Positions 1 through 11,787 of a stretch of 64,000 bases of DNA are shown in pieces. The notes beneath the pieces are model-generated. The model had not been told where the DNA came from and made no database searches. It worked only from the letters and a program-made list of their open reading frames with translations. The translations under genes and the position numbers were made by a program. The stretch covers positions 62,001 to 126,000 of the forward strand of contig VGDX01000002.1 of the NCBI GenBank assembly GCA_016869535.1, read 5' to 3'. The number at the start of each line of letters is the position of its first letter. The first letter of the stretch is position 1. The stretch comes from Alphaproteobacteria bacterium (GTDB lineage Bacteria; Pseudomonadota; Alphaproteobacteria; Rhizobiales; Methyloligellaceae).

Positions 1-2
1 AG

Positions 3-95
3 CAAGAGAAGAAGCTTGGCCTGCCGCTCACCTGCTATCCAAGCAGTGCCCTGATCGACCGGGTCCTCAAGGCAGCCAGCGTAACACAAGACTAA
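3..95 (+). CDS. C-terminal fragment of an unidentified protein
   Basis: An open frame enters from the left edge and stops with TAA at 93-95, leaving 30 residues that end LKAASVTQD. Its composition (LGLPLTCYPSSALIDRV) looks like a real protein tail. The next gene starts about 60 nt downstream on the same strand. The fragment is too short to assign a family, and it could be a chance open frame. Confidence 0.3.
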   Translation, partial: QEKKLGLPLTCYPSSALIDRVLKAASVTQD

Positions 96-155
96 GGGAT
101 TTCTTTTTAACCTCGGTGCCTAGGTTTTGCCCGGGAGTGTTGTTAGGGTTTGCCA

Positions 156-1367
156 ATGAGAATCGCTATGATTTCCAAGACTTTCTTGCCCCTTGCCGGC
201 TCGGCGATGCTGCTCGCCGGCGCGTCTCAGCCCGCATGGGCCGACAAATTCCAAAACTGCGTGAATGGCCTATGGCCATCGGCCAAGTCCGCCGGCGTCA
301 CGCGCGCCACTTTCGACCGGGCCTTCCAAGGTGTCACGCATGATCCGAAGGTCATCGAGCAGGCCACCTATCAGCCGGAATATGTGCGGCCTATTGGCGA
401 ATATATCGATCGTGCCGTGTCGGATAAGCGGCTCGAAACCGGCAAACTAAGACTCGCGGACAATAAGGAACTGCTCGATAAGATCGAGTCCCGCTATGGG
501 GTGGACCGGAACGTGATCGTCGCCATCTGGGGTTTGGAATCGAATTACGGCACGCAGCCCGGCGACATGAATGTGATCCGCTCGCTCGCGACGCTGATTT
601 GCTCCGGTACCAAATCGCAATTCGCGCGGCAGCAGCTCAATTCGGCGCTGAAGATTCTTCAGCGCGGCGACATCACCCTCGAAGCGATGAACGGATCGTG
701 GGCCGGCGCGATGGGTCATACCCAATTCATTCCCACGACCTACACAGCCTATGCCGTCGACTATGACGGCGACGGCAAGCGCGACATCTGGGGCACTATT
801 CCCGATGCGCTCGCCTCGACCGCGAGCTATCTGAAAGTCTCGAAGTGGCAGTCAGGTGCGGCTTGGGGTTACGAGGTCAAGATCCCGAAGGGCTTCAATC
901 CCAAGAGATATGGCGAGAAGACGCAGAAGTCGCTCGCGGAATGGCAGAAACTTGGCGTCGTCCGGGTGAACGGCGAGCCCTATCCGCGGCCGGCCGACAA
1001 GGCGGCCATGTTCGCGCCTGAGGGGACTAACGGCCCGGTCTTTCTAACACTCAACAATTTCCGCTCCATCCTCCGCTACAATCAGGCCAATTCCTATGCG
1101 CTGGCGGTTGGGCATCTCTCCGACCGGTTGAAAGGCGGCGGCCCCTTCGTCCATCCATGGCCTAGCGACGAAAATCACCTATCGCTCGATCAACGCAAGG
1201 AGTTGCAGCAGCTTCTGATCGCGCGAGGGCTGATGGAAGGCGATCCTGACGGGGTCATTGGGCCGTTGACACTCGAAGCGGTCAAGACTTTCCAGCGTAA
1301 CAAGGGCTTACCGGTGGACGGCTTCCCCACGCTAACAGTCCTCAAGGCCTTGCGCGCCGAGACCTAG
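156..1367 (+). CDS. Lytic murein transglycosylase, MltB/SLT_2 type, with C-terminal peptidoglycan-binding domain
   Basis: This exported enzyme cleaves the MurNAc-GlcNAc bond of peptidoglycan to form 1,6-anhydro ends. Residues 1-30 form a Sec signal peptide ending ASQPAWA. The SLT_2 domain follows, with the catalytic glutamate in GLESNYG (Glu128) and the conserved GAMGHTQFIPTTY stretch. A PG_binding_1 domain closes the protein (GLMEGDPDGVIGPLTLEAVKTFQ). ATG 156 is preferred over the in-frame TTG 150 because AGGG at 145-148 lies 7 nt upstream of it. The length (403 aa) is normal for the family. A DUF459 gene follows in the same direction 27 nt later, and both products are probably periplasmic. 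Confidence 0.9.
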   Translation: MRIAMISKTFLPLAGSAMLLAGASQPAWADKFQNCVNGLWPSAKSAGVTRATFDRAFQGVTHDPKVIEQATYQPEYVRPIGEYIDRAVSDKRLETGKLRLADNKELLDKIESRYGVDRNVIVAIWGLESNYGTQPGDMNVIRSLATLICSGTKSQFARQQLNSALKILQRGDITLEAMNGSWAGAMGHTQFIPTTYTAYAVDYDGDGKRDIWGTIPDALASTASYLKVSKWQSGAAWGYEVKIPKGFNPKRYGEKTQKSLAEWQKLGVVRVNGEPYPRPADKAAMFAPEGTNGPVFLTLNNFRSILRYNQANSYALAVGHLSDRLKGGGPFVHPWPSDENHLSLDQRKELQQLLIARGLMEGDPDGVIGPLTLEAVKTFQRNKGLPVDGFPTLTVLKALRAET

Positions 1368-1394
1368 ACTGCTTGAATCGGGCCAGGAAAACAG

Positions 1395-2702
1395 ATGACA
1401 GTCCGCGAATTCATGTCCCGTAATGCATTCGACTACCGCTTGTGCCATCTCGCGGCAGCGGCAGTGGTCCTCCTGCCGCTCATGCTGACTTCGTTTGCAT
1501 CTCCCGTAGGAGCGCAGGACGCCCCTGCGGTGCAGAGGAGTTACATCAATCCCTTCCCTAACGGAGACCGCTACCGCATCATCGTGATTGGCGACTCGCT
1601 CGCCGAGGGGCTATGGGGCGGTCTCTATCGCACCTTCGAGGAAGATCCCACGCTCGAATTCATCAACCGCACCAAGCCCTCGAGCGGTCTCGCGCGTACC
1701 GACAACTACGACTGGAATGCGGAGCTCGACAAACTTTTCAAGGATGAGACCTATCAGGTCGCCGTGGTGATGTTCGGGGCCAACGATACTTATGGCATCC
1801 GCAAAGGCAAAGAGTCGTTCAAGGTCGGCACCGATGGCTGGCGCGAGGCCTATGGCGAGCGCGTCGAAGCGATCATCAAGAAGCTGCGCGCCAAGAATAT
1901 CGCCACCTATTGGGTCGGCCTGCCGATCATGCGGAGCCCCACCCAGAGTACCGATGCTGAGGCCATGAACGATGTGTTTCGCGAGAAGGCCTTCATCAAC
2001 GGCGCCAAATTTGTCGACACCTGGGCCGGCTTCACCGACGAGACGGGACGCTTCAGTGCCTATGGGCCGGATATAACCGGGCAGCCGAAGAGACTGAGGG
2101 CGGATGACGGCCTGCATCTCACCATGCGCGGCTATCACAAGCTCGCCCATTTCGTTGAGACGGACCTCCGCAAAGATCTTGCTGCCGCCAAAGCCGAGCG
2201 CAACATTCCGCTTGCCGGTAACGAGGAAGAGCAGGCGAAGGTCATGGGCCGCGACATCGTTCGGACTGAACCGGCGGCTCCGGCGCCGGCCGAGATGTCC
2301 CCGGCTGCCGAAGCGAGAACGCCTACTCCGAAACCCGAGTCGAGTGAGGGGGTAGAAGGAGAGGAGCAAGCCGTCGAGGTCGCCATCGCGCCGCCGGAAA
2401 GCATGGTCGGCGAGGTTAGCGTCATCAGGCCGGTGATCACGCCAACGACACTTGAGGCGGCACGAAGCATCGGCGCACAAGGCGCTACGCCTGCACTGGA
2501 CTCTGAAATCATCAAGAATGAGCTTCCCAACGGGCTGACTGCTGTCGCCACTATCTCGGCAGTGACCGACCTGTCGCTCTTCTCGTCGTCGCGGCCGCGA
2601 CTGCCACTCACCCAGCGGCCCTATTACAAGGTCCTGGTCAAAGGCGAGCAGCTCAAGCCGAAATCGGGCCGCGCCGACGATTTCACCTGGTCAGGCGGCT
2701 AG
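1395..2702 (+). CDS. DUF459 SGNH/GDSL-family exported protein
   Basis: This is a periplasmic SGNH-fold hydrolase of the DUF459 family, and its substrate is unknown. After an N-terminal hydrophobic export segment (about residues 19-40) come three blocks of the fold: block I VIGDSLAEG (Ser68), block III GANDTYG, and the Asp-His block DGLHLT. The last 150 residues are Pro/Ala/Glu-rich and probably disordered. AGGAAA just before ATG 1395 is the ribosome site. Cell-wall or envelope polysaccharide esterification is a plausible role given the transglycosylase upstream, but that is inference. It ends 3 nt from the end of convergent gltD. Confidence 0.82.
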   Translation: MTVREFMSRNAFDYRLCHLAAAAVVLLPLMLTSFASPVGAQDAPAVQRSYINPFPNGDRYRIIVIGDSLAEGLWGGLYRTFEEDPTLEFINRTKPSSGLARTDNYDWNAELDKLFKDETYQVAVVMFGANDTYGIRKGKESFKVGTDGWREAYGERVEAIIKKLRAKNIATYWVGLPIMRSPTQSTDAEAMNDVFREKAFINGAKFVDTWAGFTDETGRFSAYGPDITGQPKRLRADDGLHLTMRGYHKLAHFVETDLRKDLAAAKAERNIPLAGNEEEQAKVMGRDIVRTEPAAPAPAEMSPAAEARTPTPKPESSEGVEGEEQAVEVAIAPPESMVGEVSVIRPVITPTTLEAARSIGAQGATPALDSEIIKNELPNGLTAVATISAVTDLSLFSSSRPRLPLTQRPYYKVLVKGEQLKPKSGRADDFTWSGG

Positions 2703-2705
2703 GCC

Positions 2706-4133
<1,428 letters not shown>

Positions 4134-4270
4134 GCTTTTCGCCTCTAGCTCATCTCTGCAGCGAGTGTGGCCGCTTCCAGGCCTCCGTCAAGCATAAGGA
4201 TCGCCGTGGCGCGCAATCGGTGCCCTGCCTGGGATCTCATCCAGGTCATCGTCATTGGTGGCCTTTCCGG

Positions 4271-7200
4271 TTACTTGCCGTTAGCGCGGAGCCCGATTTC
4301 GATTTCGCCGAGACCCGTCTTTTCGGACATCTGCTGGCGCGCCATCTCCTCAAGCGCGCGGCGATATTCGACCGGCATGACCTTGACGAATTTCGGCAAA
4401 TACGCCGCCCAATTGTCGAGGATGGTACGCGCCCGCGCCGAGCCGGTGTAATGCAAATGGTTTTCGATGAGCTGGTAGAGGCGTTCAGCATCGAAACGGG
4501 TCATGTCGGTCACATCGACCAGGCCATGAGTCTCGAGGTCGCCCGTCTGGTGGCGGCTGCGCTCCATGACCTGGTTCTCGCCGGGCACCGGCTCGAGCTC
4601 GACCATGGCGAGATTGCAGCGGCGCTCGAAGTCGCCGTCCTCGTCGAGGACATAGGCTATGCCACCGGACATGCCGGCGGCAAAATTGCGCCCGGTCGGG
4701 CCAATCACCACCACGACGCCGCCGGTCATGTATTCGCAGCCATGATCGCCGGTGCCCTCGACCACGGCGATGGCGCCGGAATTACGCACGGCAAAGCGTT
4801 CGCCGGCAATGCCGCGGAAATAGCATTCACCGGCGATGGCGCCATAGAGCACGGTGTTGCCGACAATGATCGATTTTTCCGGGACGATGCCCGATTCTGC
4901 CGGCGGGCGGACGATGATGCGGCCGCCGGACAGGCCCTTGCCGACATAGTCGTTGGCCTCGCCGACCAGATCGAGGGTGACGCCATGCGCGAGCCAGGCG
5001 CCGAAGCTCTGACCGGCCGATCCTGTGAAGCTCACCCAGATCGTGTCCTCGGGCAAGCCGGTATGGTCATAGAGCGTGGCGATTTCGCCGGACAGCATTG
5101 CGCCCGTGGTGCGGTCGACATTCCTGATCGGCATATCGAGCTTGACCGGTTTCTTGTCCTCGATCGCCTCCCGGCAAAGGGCAATGAGCTTCCGGTCGAG
5201 GACCTTCTCCAAACCGTGATCCTGCCGCTCCGAATTGTAGATGGCGACCTCGGGCGGCACCTCGGGCTTATGGAAGATGCGGGTGAAGTCAAGACCTCTG
5301 GCTTTCCAATGGTCGATGGCCTGGCTCTTATCCAGTATCTCGGTCCGGCCGATCATCTCGGCGAAGGTGCGGAAGCCGAGCGCGGCCATGTATTCACGCA
5401 CCTCCTCGGCGACGAAGAAGAAATAGTTGATGACGTGCTCAGGCTTGCCCTGGAAGCGCGCGCGCAACACCGGGTCTTGCGTGGCGACGCCGACCGGGCA
5501 GGTGTTCAAATGGCATTTGCGCATCATGATGCAGCCGGCGGCGATTAGAGGCGCGGTGGAGAAGCCGAACTCGTCGGCGCCAAGAAGCGCCCCGACCAGG
5601 ACGTCGCGGCCGGTGCGCACACCGCCATCGACCTGCACGGCAATACGCCCGCGCAGGCGGTTCAGCACCAAGGTCTGCTGCGTCTCGGCAAGGCCGATCT
5701 CCCAAGGGGAGCCGGCATGCTTGATCGAGGTAAGCGGGGAAGCGCCGGTGCCACCCTCGAAACCGGCGATGGTGACATGGTCGGCCATGGCCTTGGCCAC
5801 GCCGGCGGCGACCGTGCCGACACCGACCTCCGAGACGAGCTTCACTGAGACGTCACCCTTTGGGTTGACGTTCTTGAGATCGTAGATCAGCTGCTTCAGA
5901 TCCTCGATCGAGTAAATGTCGTGATGCGGCGGCGGCGAGATGAGACCCACGCCCGGCGTCGAGTGACGCACTTTGGCGATTGTGGCATCGACCTTATGGC
6001 CGGGAAGCTGACCGCCTTCGCCGGGCTTTGCGCCTTGCGCCATCTTGATCTGCATCATGTCGGCATTGACGAGATATTCCGTGGTCACGCCGAACCGGCC
6101 TGAGGCCACCTGCTTGATCTTCGAGCGCATGGAATCGCCGTTCGGCAACGGCTTGAAGCGATCGGATTCTTCACCGCCTTCGCCGGTGTTTGACTTGCCA
6201 CCGATACGGTTCATGGCGATCGCGAGCGTGGTATGCGCCTCGCGGCTGATCGAGCCGAACGACATAGCCCCGGTGGAGAAGCGCTTGACGATCTCCTTGG
6301 CCGGCTCGACCTCTTCAAGGGGGATTGGCTTGCGGCCGATCTCTTCGGCGCTCCTGATGCGGAACATGCCGCGCAAGGTGAGAAGCTGCTCGGTCTGCTC
6401 GTTGATTTGCGTGGCAAAGGACCGGTACTTCTCCGGCAGGTTTCCTCGTACTGCGTGTTGCAGATCGGCGACCACATTCGGGCGCCACATATGCGTCTCG
6501 CCGCGTACGCGGAAAGCATACTCGCCCCCGACTTCAAGCGCTTGACGGAGCACTGGCGCATCGGAGAAGGCAAGCCGATGGCGCTCGACGGTTTCGCGCG
6601 CGATCTCCTCGAGCCCCACACCCTCGACCTGGCTGTTGGTGCCGGTGAAATATTTGGCGACAAAGTCCGAACGCAGCCCCACCGCGTCAAAAATCTGCGC
6701 GCCGCAATAGGACTGATAGGTGGAGATGCCCATCTTGGACATCACCTTGAGGATGCCCTTGTCGATCGCCTTGATGTAGCGCTTGACGGCTTCTTCCGCG
6801 GTCAGCTCGTCGTCGAGTTCGGCCAGCATGGCTTCGAGGGTCTCGAAGGCGAGATAAGGATTGATAGCTTCGGCGCCGTAGCCAGCGAGCGTGCAGAATT
6901 GATGCACTTCGTGCGCCTCGCCGGTCTCCACGACGAGGCCGACGGACGTGCGCAGGCCGCGCCGGATCAGATGGTGATGCACGGCAGAGGTCGCGAGCAG
7001 CGAGGGGATCGGCACGCGATCGGGTCCGGCCGCGCGATCCGACAGGATGATAATATTCTCTCCGGCCTGGACCGCCTCCTCGGCGCGGTGGCAAAGTTTG
7101 TTCAAGGCCCTCGCCATGCCGTCGGCGCCAAGCTCGGCCCCGTAGGTGATGTCGAGGGTTACGGTCCGAAATTGGTTGTCGGCGACGTCACCGATGGCGC

Positions 7201-8980
7201 GTATGCGCTCCAGATTCGCGTTGGTGAGGATGGGATGCGCCGCCTCGAGCCGTTTCTGCTTCGAGGTGCCTTCGAGGTCGAACAGGTTCGGCCGTGGTCC
7301 GATGAAGGTCACGAGCGACATGACCAGTTCCTCGCGGATCGGGTCGATCGGCGGGTTGGTCACTTGCGCGAAGTTCTGCTTGAAATAGGTGTGCAGCAGC
7401 TTCGGCCGGTCGGACAGCGCGGAAAGCGGCGTATCGGTGCCCATGGAGCCGACAGCCTCCTGGCCTGACTCGGCCATAGGCTGCATCAGGAACTTGACGC
7501 TCTCTTGCGTGTAACCGAAGGCCTGCTGGCGATCGAGCAGGCTTACATTGGTGCGCGGCGACGGTGCGGGGTCGCCCGGCAGTTCATGCACGCGGATTTG
7601 CGTGCGGTCGAGCCATTGCTGATAAGGATGTGCCGCGGCAAGTTCGGCCTTGATCTCCTCATCGGAGATGATGCGCCCCTTCTCAAGGTCGATGAGCAGC
7701 ATCTTGCCGGGTTGCAGGCGCCATTTCTCCACGATGTCCTTCTCCGGGATCGGCAGCACGCCGGTCTCGGACGCCATGATCACGAGCCCGTCTTTGGTGA
7801 CGAGATAACGCGCGGGACGCAAGCCGTTGCGGTCGAGCGTGGCGCCGATCTGCCTTCCGTCGGTGAAGGCCATGGCGGCGGGGCCGTCCCACGGCTCCAT
7901 GAGGCAGGCGTGATATTCGTAGAAGGCGCGGCGCTTGGCATCCATCAACGGATTGCCAGCCCAGGCCTCGGGGATCAGCATCATCGCCGCGTGCGCGAGC
8001 GAATAGCCGCCCTGCACCAGGAATTCGAGCGCATTGTCGAAGCAGGCGGTATCGGACTGGCCTTCATATGAGATTGGCCAGAGCTTCTCGATGTCCTCGC
8101 CGAACAACGGCGAGGTTACGCTCGCCTGACGTGCCGCCATCCAGTTGAGATTGCCGCGCAGCGTGTTGATCTCGCCGTTATGGGCGACCATGCGATAGGG
8201 ATGCGCGAGCTTCCACGACGGGAAAGTATTGGTCGAGAAGCGTTGATGAACGAGCGCGAGTGCCGAAGCGAATTTCGGATGATGCAGGTCGCTGTAATAG
8301 GCGCCGAGCTGATAGGATAGGAACATCCCCTTGTAGACGATAGTGCGGCATGACAGCGACACGGTGTAGAAGCCGATATCGCGGCCGCCATTGTCGCCAT
8401 TAATGGTATTGGAGATGACCTTGCGCAGGATATAGAGCCGGCGCTCGAACTCTTCGTCGTCCTCGATGCTGCCGCCGCGGCCGATAAACACCTGGCGATG
8501 CGTTGGCTCGGTCTCGATGACCGTCTGCGACAGACATGAATTGTTGGTCGGCACGTCACGCCAGCCGAGCAACTTGAGTCCTTCAGCCTCGATCACGCGC
8601 GCGATCACCTGCTCGCAATAGATGCGCTGCGCGCGATTGCGCGGCAGGAACATCTGACCGACGGCGTAATGGCCGCGAGCGGGAAGTTTGATGCCGAGTG
8701 GCGTGCAGACCTCTGTCAGGAATTCGTGCGGAATCTGCACCAGCAGGCCGGCGCCGTCGCCGGCGAGAGGATCGGCGCCAGCCGCGCCGCGATGGGTGAG
8801 ATTTTCGACAAGCTGAAGGCCCTGCTGGATGACGGCGTGACTCGGGGAGCCTTTCAGGTCGGCAACGAAGCCGACGCCGCAGGCATCATGCTCGCGGGCC
8901 GGGTCATAGAGTCCTTGCGCGGGCGGCGGAGAGGGCCACGCCGCATTCGCGGAACGGAAAAGAGACGCGCGCGATGCCAT
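4271..8980 (-). CDS. gltB: Glutamate synthase (NADPH) large subunit
   Basis: This is the alpha subunit of GOGAT, 1569 aa and full length. A short propeptide precedes Cys34 of DACGVGF, the N-terminal nucleophile of the class II glutaminase domain. Next come the central domain, the FMN-binding synthase domain ([23 protein letters not shown]), the 3Fe-4S cysteines in [17 protein letters not shown], and a C-terminal GXGXG beta-helix. Ammonia released from glutamine is tunnelled to 2-oxoglutarate. I see no clear Shine-Dalgarno before ATG 8980, but the propeptide length fits this start. The frame is intact throughout. Confidence 0.97.
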   Translation of the reverse strand: MASRASLFRSANAAWPSPPPAQGLYDPAREHDACGVGFVADLKGSPSHAVIQQGLQLVENLTHRGAAGADPLAGDGAGLLVQIPHEFLTEVCTPLGIKLPARGHYAVGQMFLPRNRAQRIYCEQVIARVIEAEGLKLLGWRDVPTNNSCLSQTVIETEPTHRQVFIGRGGSIEDDEEFERRLYILRKVISNTINGDNGGRDIGFYTVSLSCRTIVYKGMFLSYQLGAYYSDLHHPKFASALALVHQRFSTNTFPSWKLAHPYRMVAHNGEINTLRGNLNWMAARQASVTSPLFGEDIEKLWPISYEGQSDTACFDNALEFLVQGGYSLAHAAMMLIPEAWAGNPLMDAKRRAFYEYHACLMEPWDGPAAMAFTDGRQIGATLDRNGLRPARYLVTKDGLVIMASETGVLPIPEKDIVEKWRLQPGKMLLIDLEKGRIISDEEIKAELAAAHPYQQWLDRTQIRVHELPGDPAPSPRTNVSLLDRQQAFGYTQESVKFLMQPMAESGQEAVGSMGTDTPLSALSDRPKLLHTYFKQNFAQVTNPPIDPIREELVMSLVTFIGPRPNLFDLEGTSKQKRLEAAHPILTNANLERIRAIGDVADNQFRTVTLDITYGAELGADGMARALNKLCHRAEEAVQAGENIIILSDRAAGPDRVPIPSLLATSAVHHHLIRRGLRTSVGLVVETGEAHEVHQFCTLAGYGAEAINPYLAFETLEAMLAELDDELTAEEAVKRYIKAIDKGILKVMSKMGISTYQSYCGAQIFDAVGLRSDFVAKYFTGTNSQVEGVGLEEIARETVERHRLAFSDAPVLRQALEVGGEYAFRVRGETHMWRPNVVADLQHAVRGNLPEKYRSFATQINEQTEQLLTLRGMFRIRSAEEIGRKPIPLEEVEPAKEIVKRFSTGAMSFGSISREAHTTLAIAMNRIGGKSNTGEGGEESDRFKPLPNGDSMRSKIKQVASGRFGVTTEYLVNADMMQIKMAQGAKPGEGGQLPGHKVDATIAKVRHSTPGVGLISPPPHHDIYSIEDLKQLIYDLKNVNPKGDVSVKLVSEVGVGTVAAGVAKAMADHVTIAGFEGGTGASPLTSIKHAGSPWEIGLAETQQTLVLNRLRGRIAVQVDGGVRTGRDVLVGALLGADEFGFSTAPLIAAGCIMMRKCHLNTCPVGVATQDPVLRARFQGKPEHVINYFFFVAEEVREYMAALGFRTFAEMIGRTEILDKSQAIDHWKARGLDFTRIFHKPEVPPEVAIYNSERQDHGLEKVLDRKLIALCREAIEDKKPVKLDMPIRNVDRTTGAMLSGEIATLYDHTGLPEDTIWVSFTGSAGQSFGAWLAHGVTLDLVGEANDYVGKGLSGGRIIVRPPAESGIVPEKSIIVGNTVLYGAIAGECYFRGIAGERFAVRNSGAIAVVEGTGDHGCEYMTGGVVVVIGPTGRNFAAGMSGGIAYVLDEDGDFERRCNLAMVELEPVPGENQVMERSRHQTGDLETHGLVDVTDMTRFDAERLYQLIENHLHYTGSARARTILDNWAAYLPKFVKVMPVEYRRALEEMARQQMSEKTGLGEIEIGLRANGK

Positions 8981-9099
8981 GTGTCACACGGGATTTTCGG
9001 CCGCTTCAGCCCTCCTGAAACAAAGGTCAGCAAGCCTGTCCTATTTGTCAAAATGACAGATTTTCAAGGCCCAGACAAGCGGGATTCGCTGATGGGAAA

Positions 9100-9127
9100 G
9101 GGGCGCCCTCAAGGGCGAGAGCGCCCC
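9100..9127 (-). terminator. Probable intrinsic terminator of hsp20
   Basis: GGGGCGC (9100-9106) pairs with GCGCCCC (9121-9127), and the loop carries a second short stem. Read on the minus strand it sits 40 nt after the hsp20 stop and is followed by TTTCCC, so the U-tract is weak. It also separates hsp20 from the gltB promoter region. Confidence 0.4.
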
Positions 9128-9166
9128 CCTTCGTCTTAGGCCAGACTGATATTCCGGCCTGGTGCC

Positions 9167-9640
9167 TTAGGCGGCGGCCTTGCTGTCGATCACCTTCGCC
9201 GTCTCGCCAGTCTTGGTCGAGATGGGGATGCTGCGGGTCTTCTTGGCCTCGGGAATCTCGCGCACGAGGTCGACATGCAGCAAGCCGTGCTCCAAGCTCG
9301 CGCTCTTTACCACGACATGATCGGCAAGCTGGAAGCGGCGCTCGAAGCTGCGCGAAGCAATGCCACGATGCAGGAAAGTCTTGTCGCGGCTCTCGGTTTC
9401 GGTGTTCTTCTCGCCGCGAATCGTGAGCGTGTTCTCCTTGAGCTCGATATCGAGGTCGCCCTCGCCGAAGCCGGCGACGGCCATGCTGATCCGATACTCG
9501 TTCTCGCCGACCCGTTCGATATTGTAGGGCGGGTAGCTCGGGGCTTCGCCGTCAAAAGTGCCGAGGGAATCGAGCAGCGTGCCGAGACGGTCAAAGCCGA
9601 TGGTAGAACGATAGAGTGGGGTAAGATCGAAAGCTCTCAT
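9167..9640 (-). CDS. Small heat shock protein, Hsp20/IbpA family
   Basis: This is an ATP-independent holdase chaperone of the cytoplasm. The alpha-crystallin domain spans about residues 35-130 (YNIERVGENEYRI, VAGFGEGDLDIEL, TLTIRGEK, FERRFQLADHV, LLHVDLVREIPE) and is followed by the C-terminal I-x-I tail motif (SIPI). The length of 157 aa is typical. AGGAGG at 9648-9653 is the ribosome site, and it lies inside a predicted thermosensor hairpin. A sigma-32-like promoter precedes it. The gene appears to stand alone, divergent from the hydrolase gene at 9865. Confidence 0.95.
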   Translation of the reverse strand: MRAFDLTPLYRSTIGFDRLGTLLDSLGTFDGEAPSYPPYNIERVGENEYRISMAVAGFGEGDLDIELKENTLTIRGEKNTETESRDKTFLHRGIASRSFERRFQLADHVVVKSASLEHGLLHVDLVREIPEAKKTRSIPISTKTGETAKVIDSKAAA

Positions 9641-9735
9641 GTCACATCCTCCTAGAAGCGATATGGTTGGATTGCCCGCTCGTGGAATGAGCCGGGCAGG
9701 GGATGCGCAAGCCGAATGGCCTTGCGCCGGGAGCG
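9641..9735 (-). promoter_or_regulatory. ROSE-type RNA thermometer in the hsp20 leader
   Basis: The proximal hairpin (9643-9665) sequesters the ribosome site. The 5' arm contains UCGCU (9661-9657), matching the ROSE motif U(U/C)GCU, and pairs with the AGGAGGAU arm around a CUAG loop. Bulged G9659 lies opposite the ribosome site, which is the hallmark of ROSE elements. Upstream in the leader are two more stem-loops: GCGCAAG with CTTGCGC, and TGCCC/GCTC with GAGC/GGGCA. This fits the known multi-hairpin ROSE architecture of rhizobial small heat shock genes. The assignment was made by reading pairings, not by a covariance search. Confidence 0.8.
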
Positions 9736-9736
9736 G

Positions 9737-9765
9737 ATATGGGAACGGATTTTGACCGCGTCAAG
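9737..9765 (-). promoter_or_regulatory. Sigma-32 (RpoH)-like promoter of hsp20
   Basis: On the minus strand CTTGAC (-35, 9765-9760) is followed after 17 nt by CCATAT (-10, 9742-9737). The -10 matches the CCATnT core of heat-shock promoters. Transcription would start near 9730 and give a leader of about 90 nt, the usual length for a ROSE leader. Confidence 0.6.
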
Positions 9766-9864
9766 AGGGGTAGCGCATTGAATATAAAGGGTAATTCTAC
9801 CATGCTGAGCGCGTCATTTTTGCGTCGCTGTGGCAAGGCATGACGCGCTTGCTATAAGACCCCC

Positions 9865-10827
9865 ATGACCCTTATCGCCACTCCCAAGAACCCTATCCCG
9901 CTCGGCGCCCAGACCGGGTATCTCGAGATCGGCAAGAAGCTCCGCTTGCGTTACGCAAGCTGGCAGTCGGCGCTCAAAGAGCGGCGCGGCACGGTTTGCA
10001 TCTTTCCCGGCCGCAACGAGTTCATCGAGAAATATTTCGAAGTGGTGAGCGAGCTCCGCCGCCGGGGCTTCGCCGTGGCGGTGCTCGACTGGCGCGGCCA
10101 GGGAGGATCGAGCCGGCTTACGCGCAACCCCATCAAGGGCCATGTCAGGAATTTTGACGACTACGAGGAAGACCTTACGCATTTCATGAAAGGCGTGGTG
10201 CTGCCTGATTGCCCCACGCCATATTTCGCCCTCGGCCATTCCATGGCGGCGACAATATTGTTCCGCGCTGCGACCAAGCGGGGCGGCTGGTTCAGCCGCA
10301 TGGTGCTGACCGCGCCGATGGTCGAGATCTTGAACCTGCCTTTCTCGCAGGAGCGCTGCGGCCAAATCGCCGAAGGCCTCAAACTCTGCGGCTTCGGCAA
10401 GCAAGCGGTGTTCACCCGCAGGAAGGACCTTTGGCTGAGCCGCGAGTTCGAAGGCAATTTGCTGACCTCCGATCGCGAGCGTTTCTTTCGCAATCTGGGC
10501 GTACTCGATGCCGCGCCAGAGCTTTCCATTGGGCCGCCAACCTTCGGCTGGATGAACGCAGCACTCGCCGCCAGCACCGAAGTCCGGAGCGATGCGTTTG
10601 CGCCACGCGTTCGCATACCGTCCTTGATGCTCGCCGCCGGCGACGACGAGATCGTGTCAAGCAAGGCGATCGAGTCGCTCTCCTCGCGCCTGCGCGCTGG
10701 CACCCAGCTCGTGCTGCGCGGCAGCCGCCATGAGATCATGCAGGAGCGCGATTCCATCCGCGAGCAGTTTTGGGCGGCCTTCGATGCCTATATCCCCGGC
10801 GCCGCCGCTCTCAGCATCGCGAGCTAG
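9865..10827 (+). CDS. Alpha/beta hydrolase, PldB lysophospholipase-like
   Basis: A serine hydrolase of the Hydrolase_4/PldB group (320 aa). The nucleophile elbow is GHSMA (Ser126), the likely acid lies in AAGDDEIV, and the histidine in GSRHEIM. There is no signal peptide, so the product is cytoplasmic. Relatives are annotated as lysophospholipases or monoglyceride lipases, but the substrate cannot be read from sequence. The stop overlaps the stop of convergent hisN by 4 nt. Confidence 0.85.
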   Translation: MTLIATPKNPIPLGAQTGYLEIGKKLRLRYASWQSALKERRGTVCIFPGRNEFIEKYFEVVSELRRRGFAVAVLDWRGQGGSSRLTRNPIKGHVRNFDDYEEDLTHFMKGVVLPDCPTPYFALGHSMAATILFRAATKRGGWFSRMVLTAPMVEILNLPFSQERCGQIAEGLKLCGFGKQAVFTRRKDLWLSREFEGNLLTSDRERFFRNLGVLDAAPELSIGPPTFGWMNAALAASTEVRSDAFAPRVRIPSLMLAAGDDEIVSSKAIESLSSRLRAGTQLVLRGSRHEIMQERDSIREQFWAAFDAYIPGAAALSIAS

Positions 10828-11624
10828 TCAGATAAGATTTTGACTGCTTCTTGGTGGATGCGCCGATCGCCGGCGGCAACCACCCGGCCGCCTTTACGCA
10901 CGTCGCCGCCCTCCCAGGTGGTGACGATGCCGCCAGCCCGCTCGATGATCGGTATCAGCGGAATTATGTCGTATGGCTGTAATCCTGCCTCGACCACGAG
11001 GTCGATATGGCCGAGGGCGAGCAGGCAGTAATTGTAGCAATCCCCGCCGAAGCGTCTGAGACGCACTGCGCGCGTTAGATCGCCGAAGCGGCGGTGCTCG
11101 TCGTCGGTTGTGAAGAAATCCGTGCTGGTGGTGGCGAGCAGGGCCTCGCCGAGCGAGGTGCAGCTTCGCGTATGCATGAGCCGCGTCTCGCCCTGATGGC
11201 TGAAGAAGGCTTCCGACTCGCTGCTCCAGAAGCGCTCGCCGGTGAAGGGCTGATCCATTAGCCCAAGCAGCGGCTCGCCCTCTCGCGTAAGACCGATCAG
11301 GGTGCCCCATATGGGCAAACCGAGCATAAAGGAGCGGGTTCCATCGATCGGATCGATGACCCAGCGATCTTGGGCTTCTTCCCGGACAGTTCCTCCCTCT
11401 TCCCCCGTAATTCCATGGTTTGGATAGGCCTGTTCGATGACCACGCGGATGGCCTTCTCGCCCTCCCGGTCGGCGATGGTGACCGGGTCGAACAAATCGC
11501 CGCCTTTGTGGTCAGCCGGGCTATTTGTCCGGAAATGCGGCAAAATGACCGCTCCGGCCCGGTCGGCGGCGGCATGGGCCGTGGCGAGAAGGGATTGGAA
11601 ATCCGCTGTTTCGGGGGTGCTCAC
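10824..11624 (-). CDS. hisN: Histidinol-phosphatase, inositol-monophosphatase family
   Basis: This Mg-dependent phosphatase of the IMPase fold probably removes phosphate from L-histidinol phosphate in histidine synthesis. Metal-binding motifs are GEEGG and WVIDPIDGTRSF, and the C-terminal block is LQPYDIIPLIPII. The DPIDGTRSF form and the neighbouring N-formylglutamate amidohydrolase match the arrangement usual for hisN in Hyphomicrobiales. The general IMPase homologue in this window is at 61587. The start is GTG at 11624 with a weak ribosome site. Inositol monophosphatase is the less likely alternative. Confidence 0.82.
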   Translation of the reverse strand: MSTPETADFQSLLATAHAAADRAGAVILPHFRTNSPADHKGGDLFDPVTIADREGEKAIRVVIEQAYPNHGITGEEGGTVREEAQDRWVIDPIDGTRSFMLGLPIWGTLIGLTREGEPLLGLMDQPFTGERFWSSESEAFFSHQGETRLMHTRSCTSLGEALLATTSTDFFTTDDEHRRFGDLTRAVRLRRFGGDCYNYCLLALGHIDLVVEAGLQPYDIIPLIPIIERAGGIVTTWEGGDVRKGGRVVAAGDRRIHQEAVKILSD

Positions 11625-11752
11625 CTTGTCAGCTTTGTTCGGATTTTGTCTTGCGAGTCAAGGCGTCGGCCTGCACCCAGGGGTTTGCCTCATGTTCCCG
11701 TGACACATCTGCATCAGTGTTTCGGAAATGCCGCGAGAACGTCATTGGAACC

Positions 11753-11781
11753 TTGCTATTTGTGCGGCGCAATGACATATT
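11753..11781 (+). promoter_or_regulatory. Promoter candidate for the intergenic small RNA
   Basis: TTGCTA (11753-11758) and CATATT (11776-11781) are separated by 17 nt, a reasonable sigma-70 match. The predicted start near 11788 places the first stem of the RNA just downstream. No protein gene reads from this promoter before the terminator. Confidence 0.5.
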
Positions 11782-11787
11782 GTTGCA

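Noticed and set aside
4220..5548. Large plus-strand frame opposite gltB (and a similar one at 6233-7468)
   Set aside because: Both are antisense shadows of a conserved 1569-residue enzyme. High GC gives long mirrored frames; no ribosome site or family pattern is seen.
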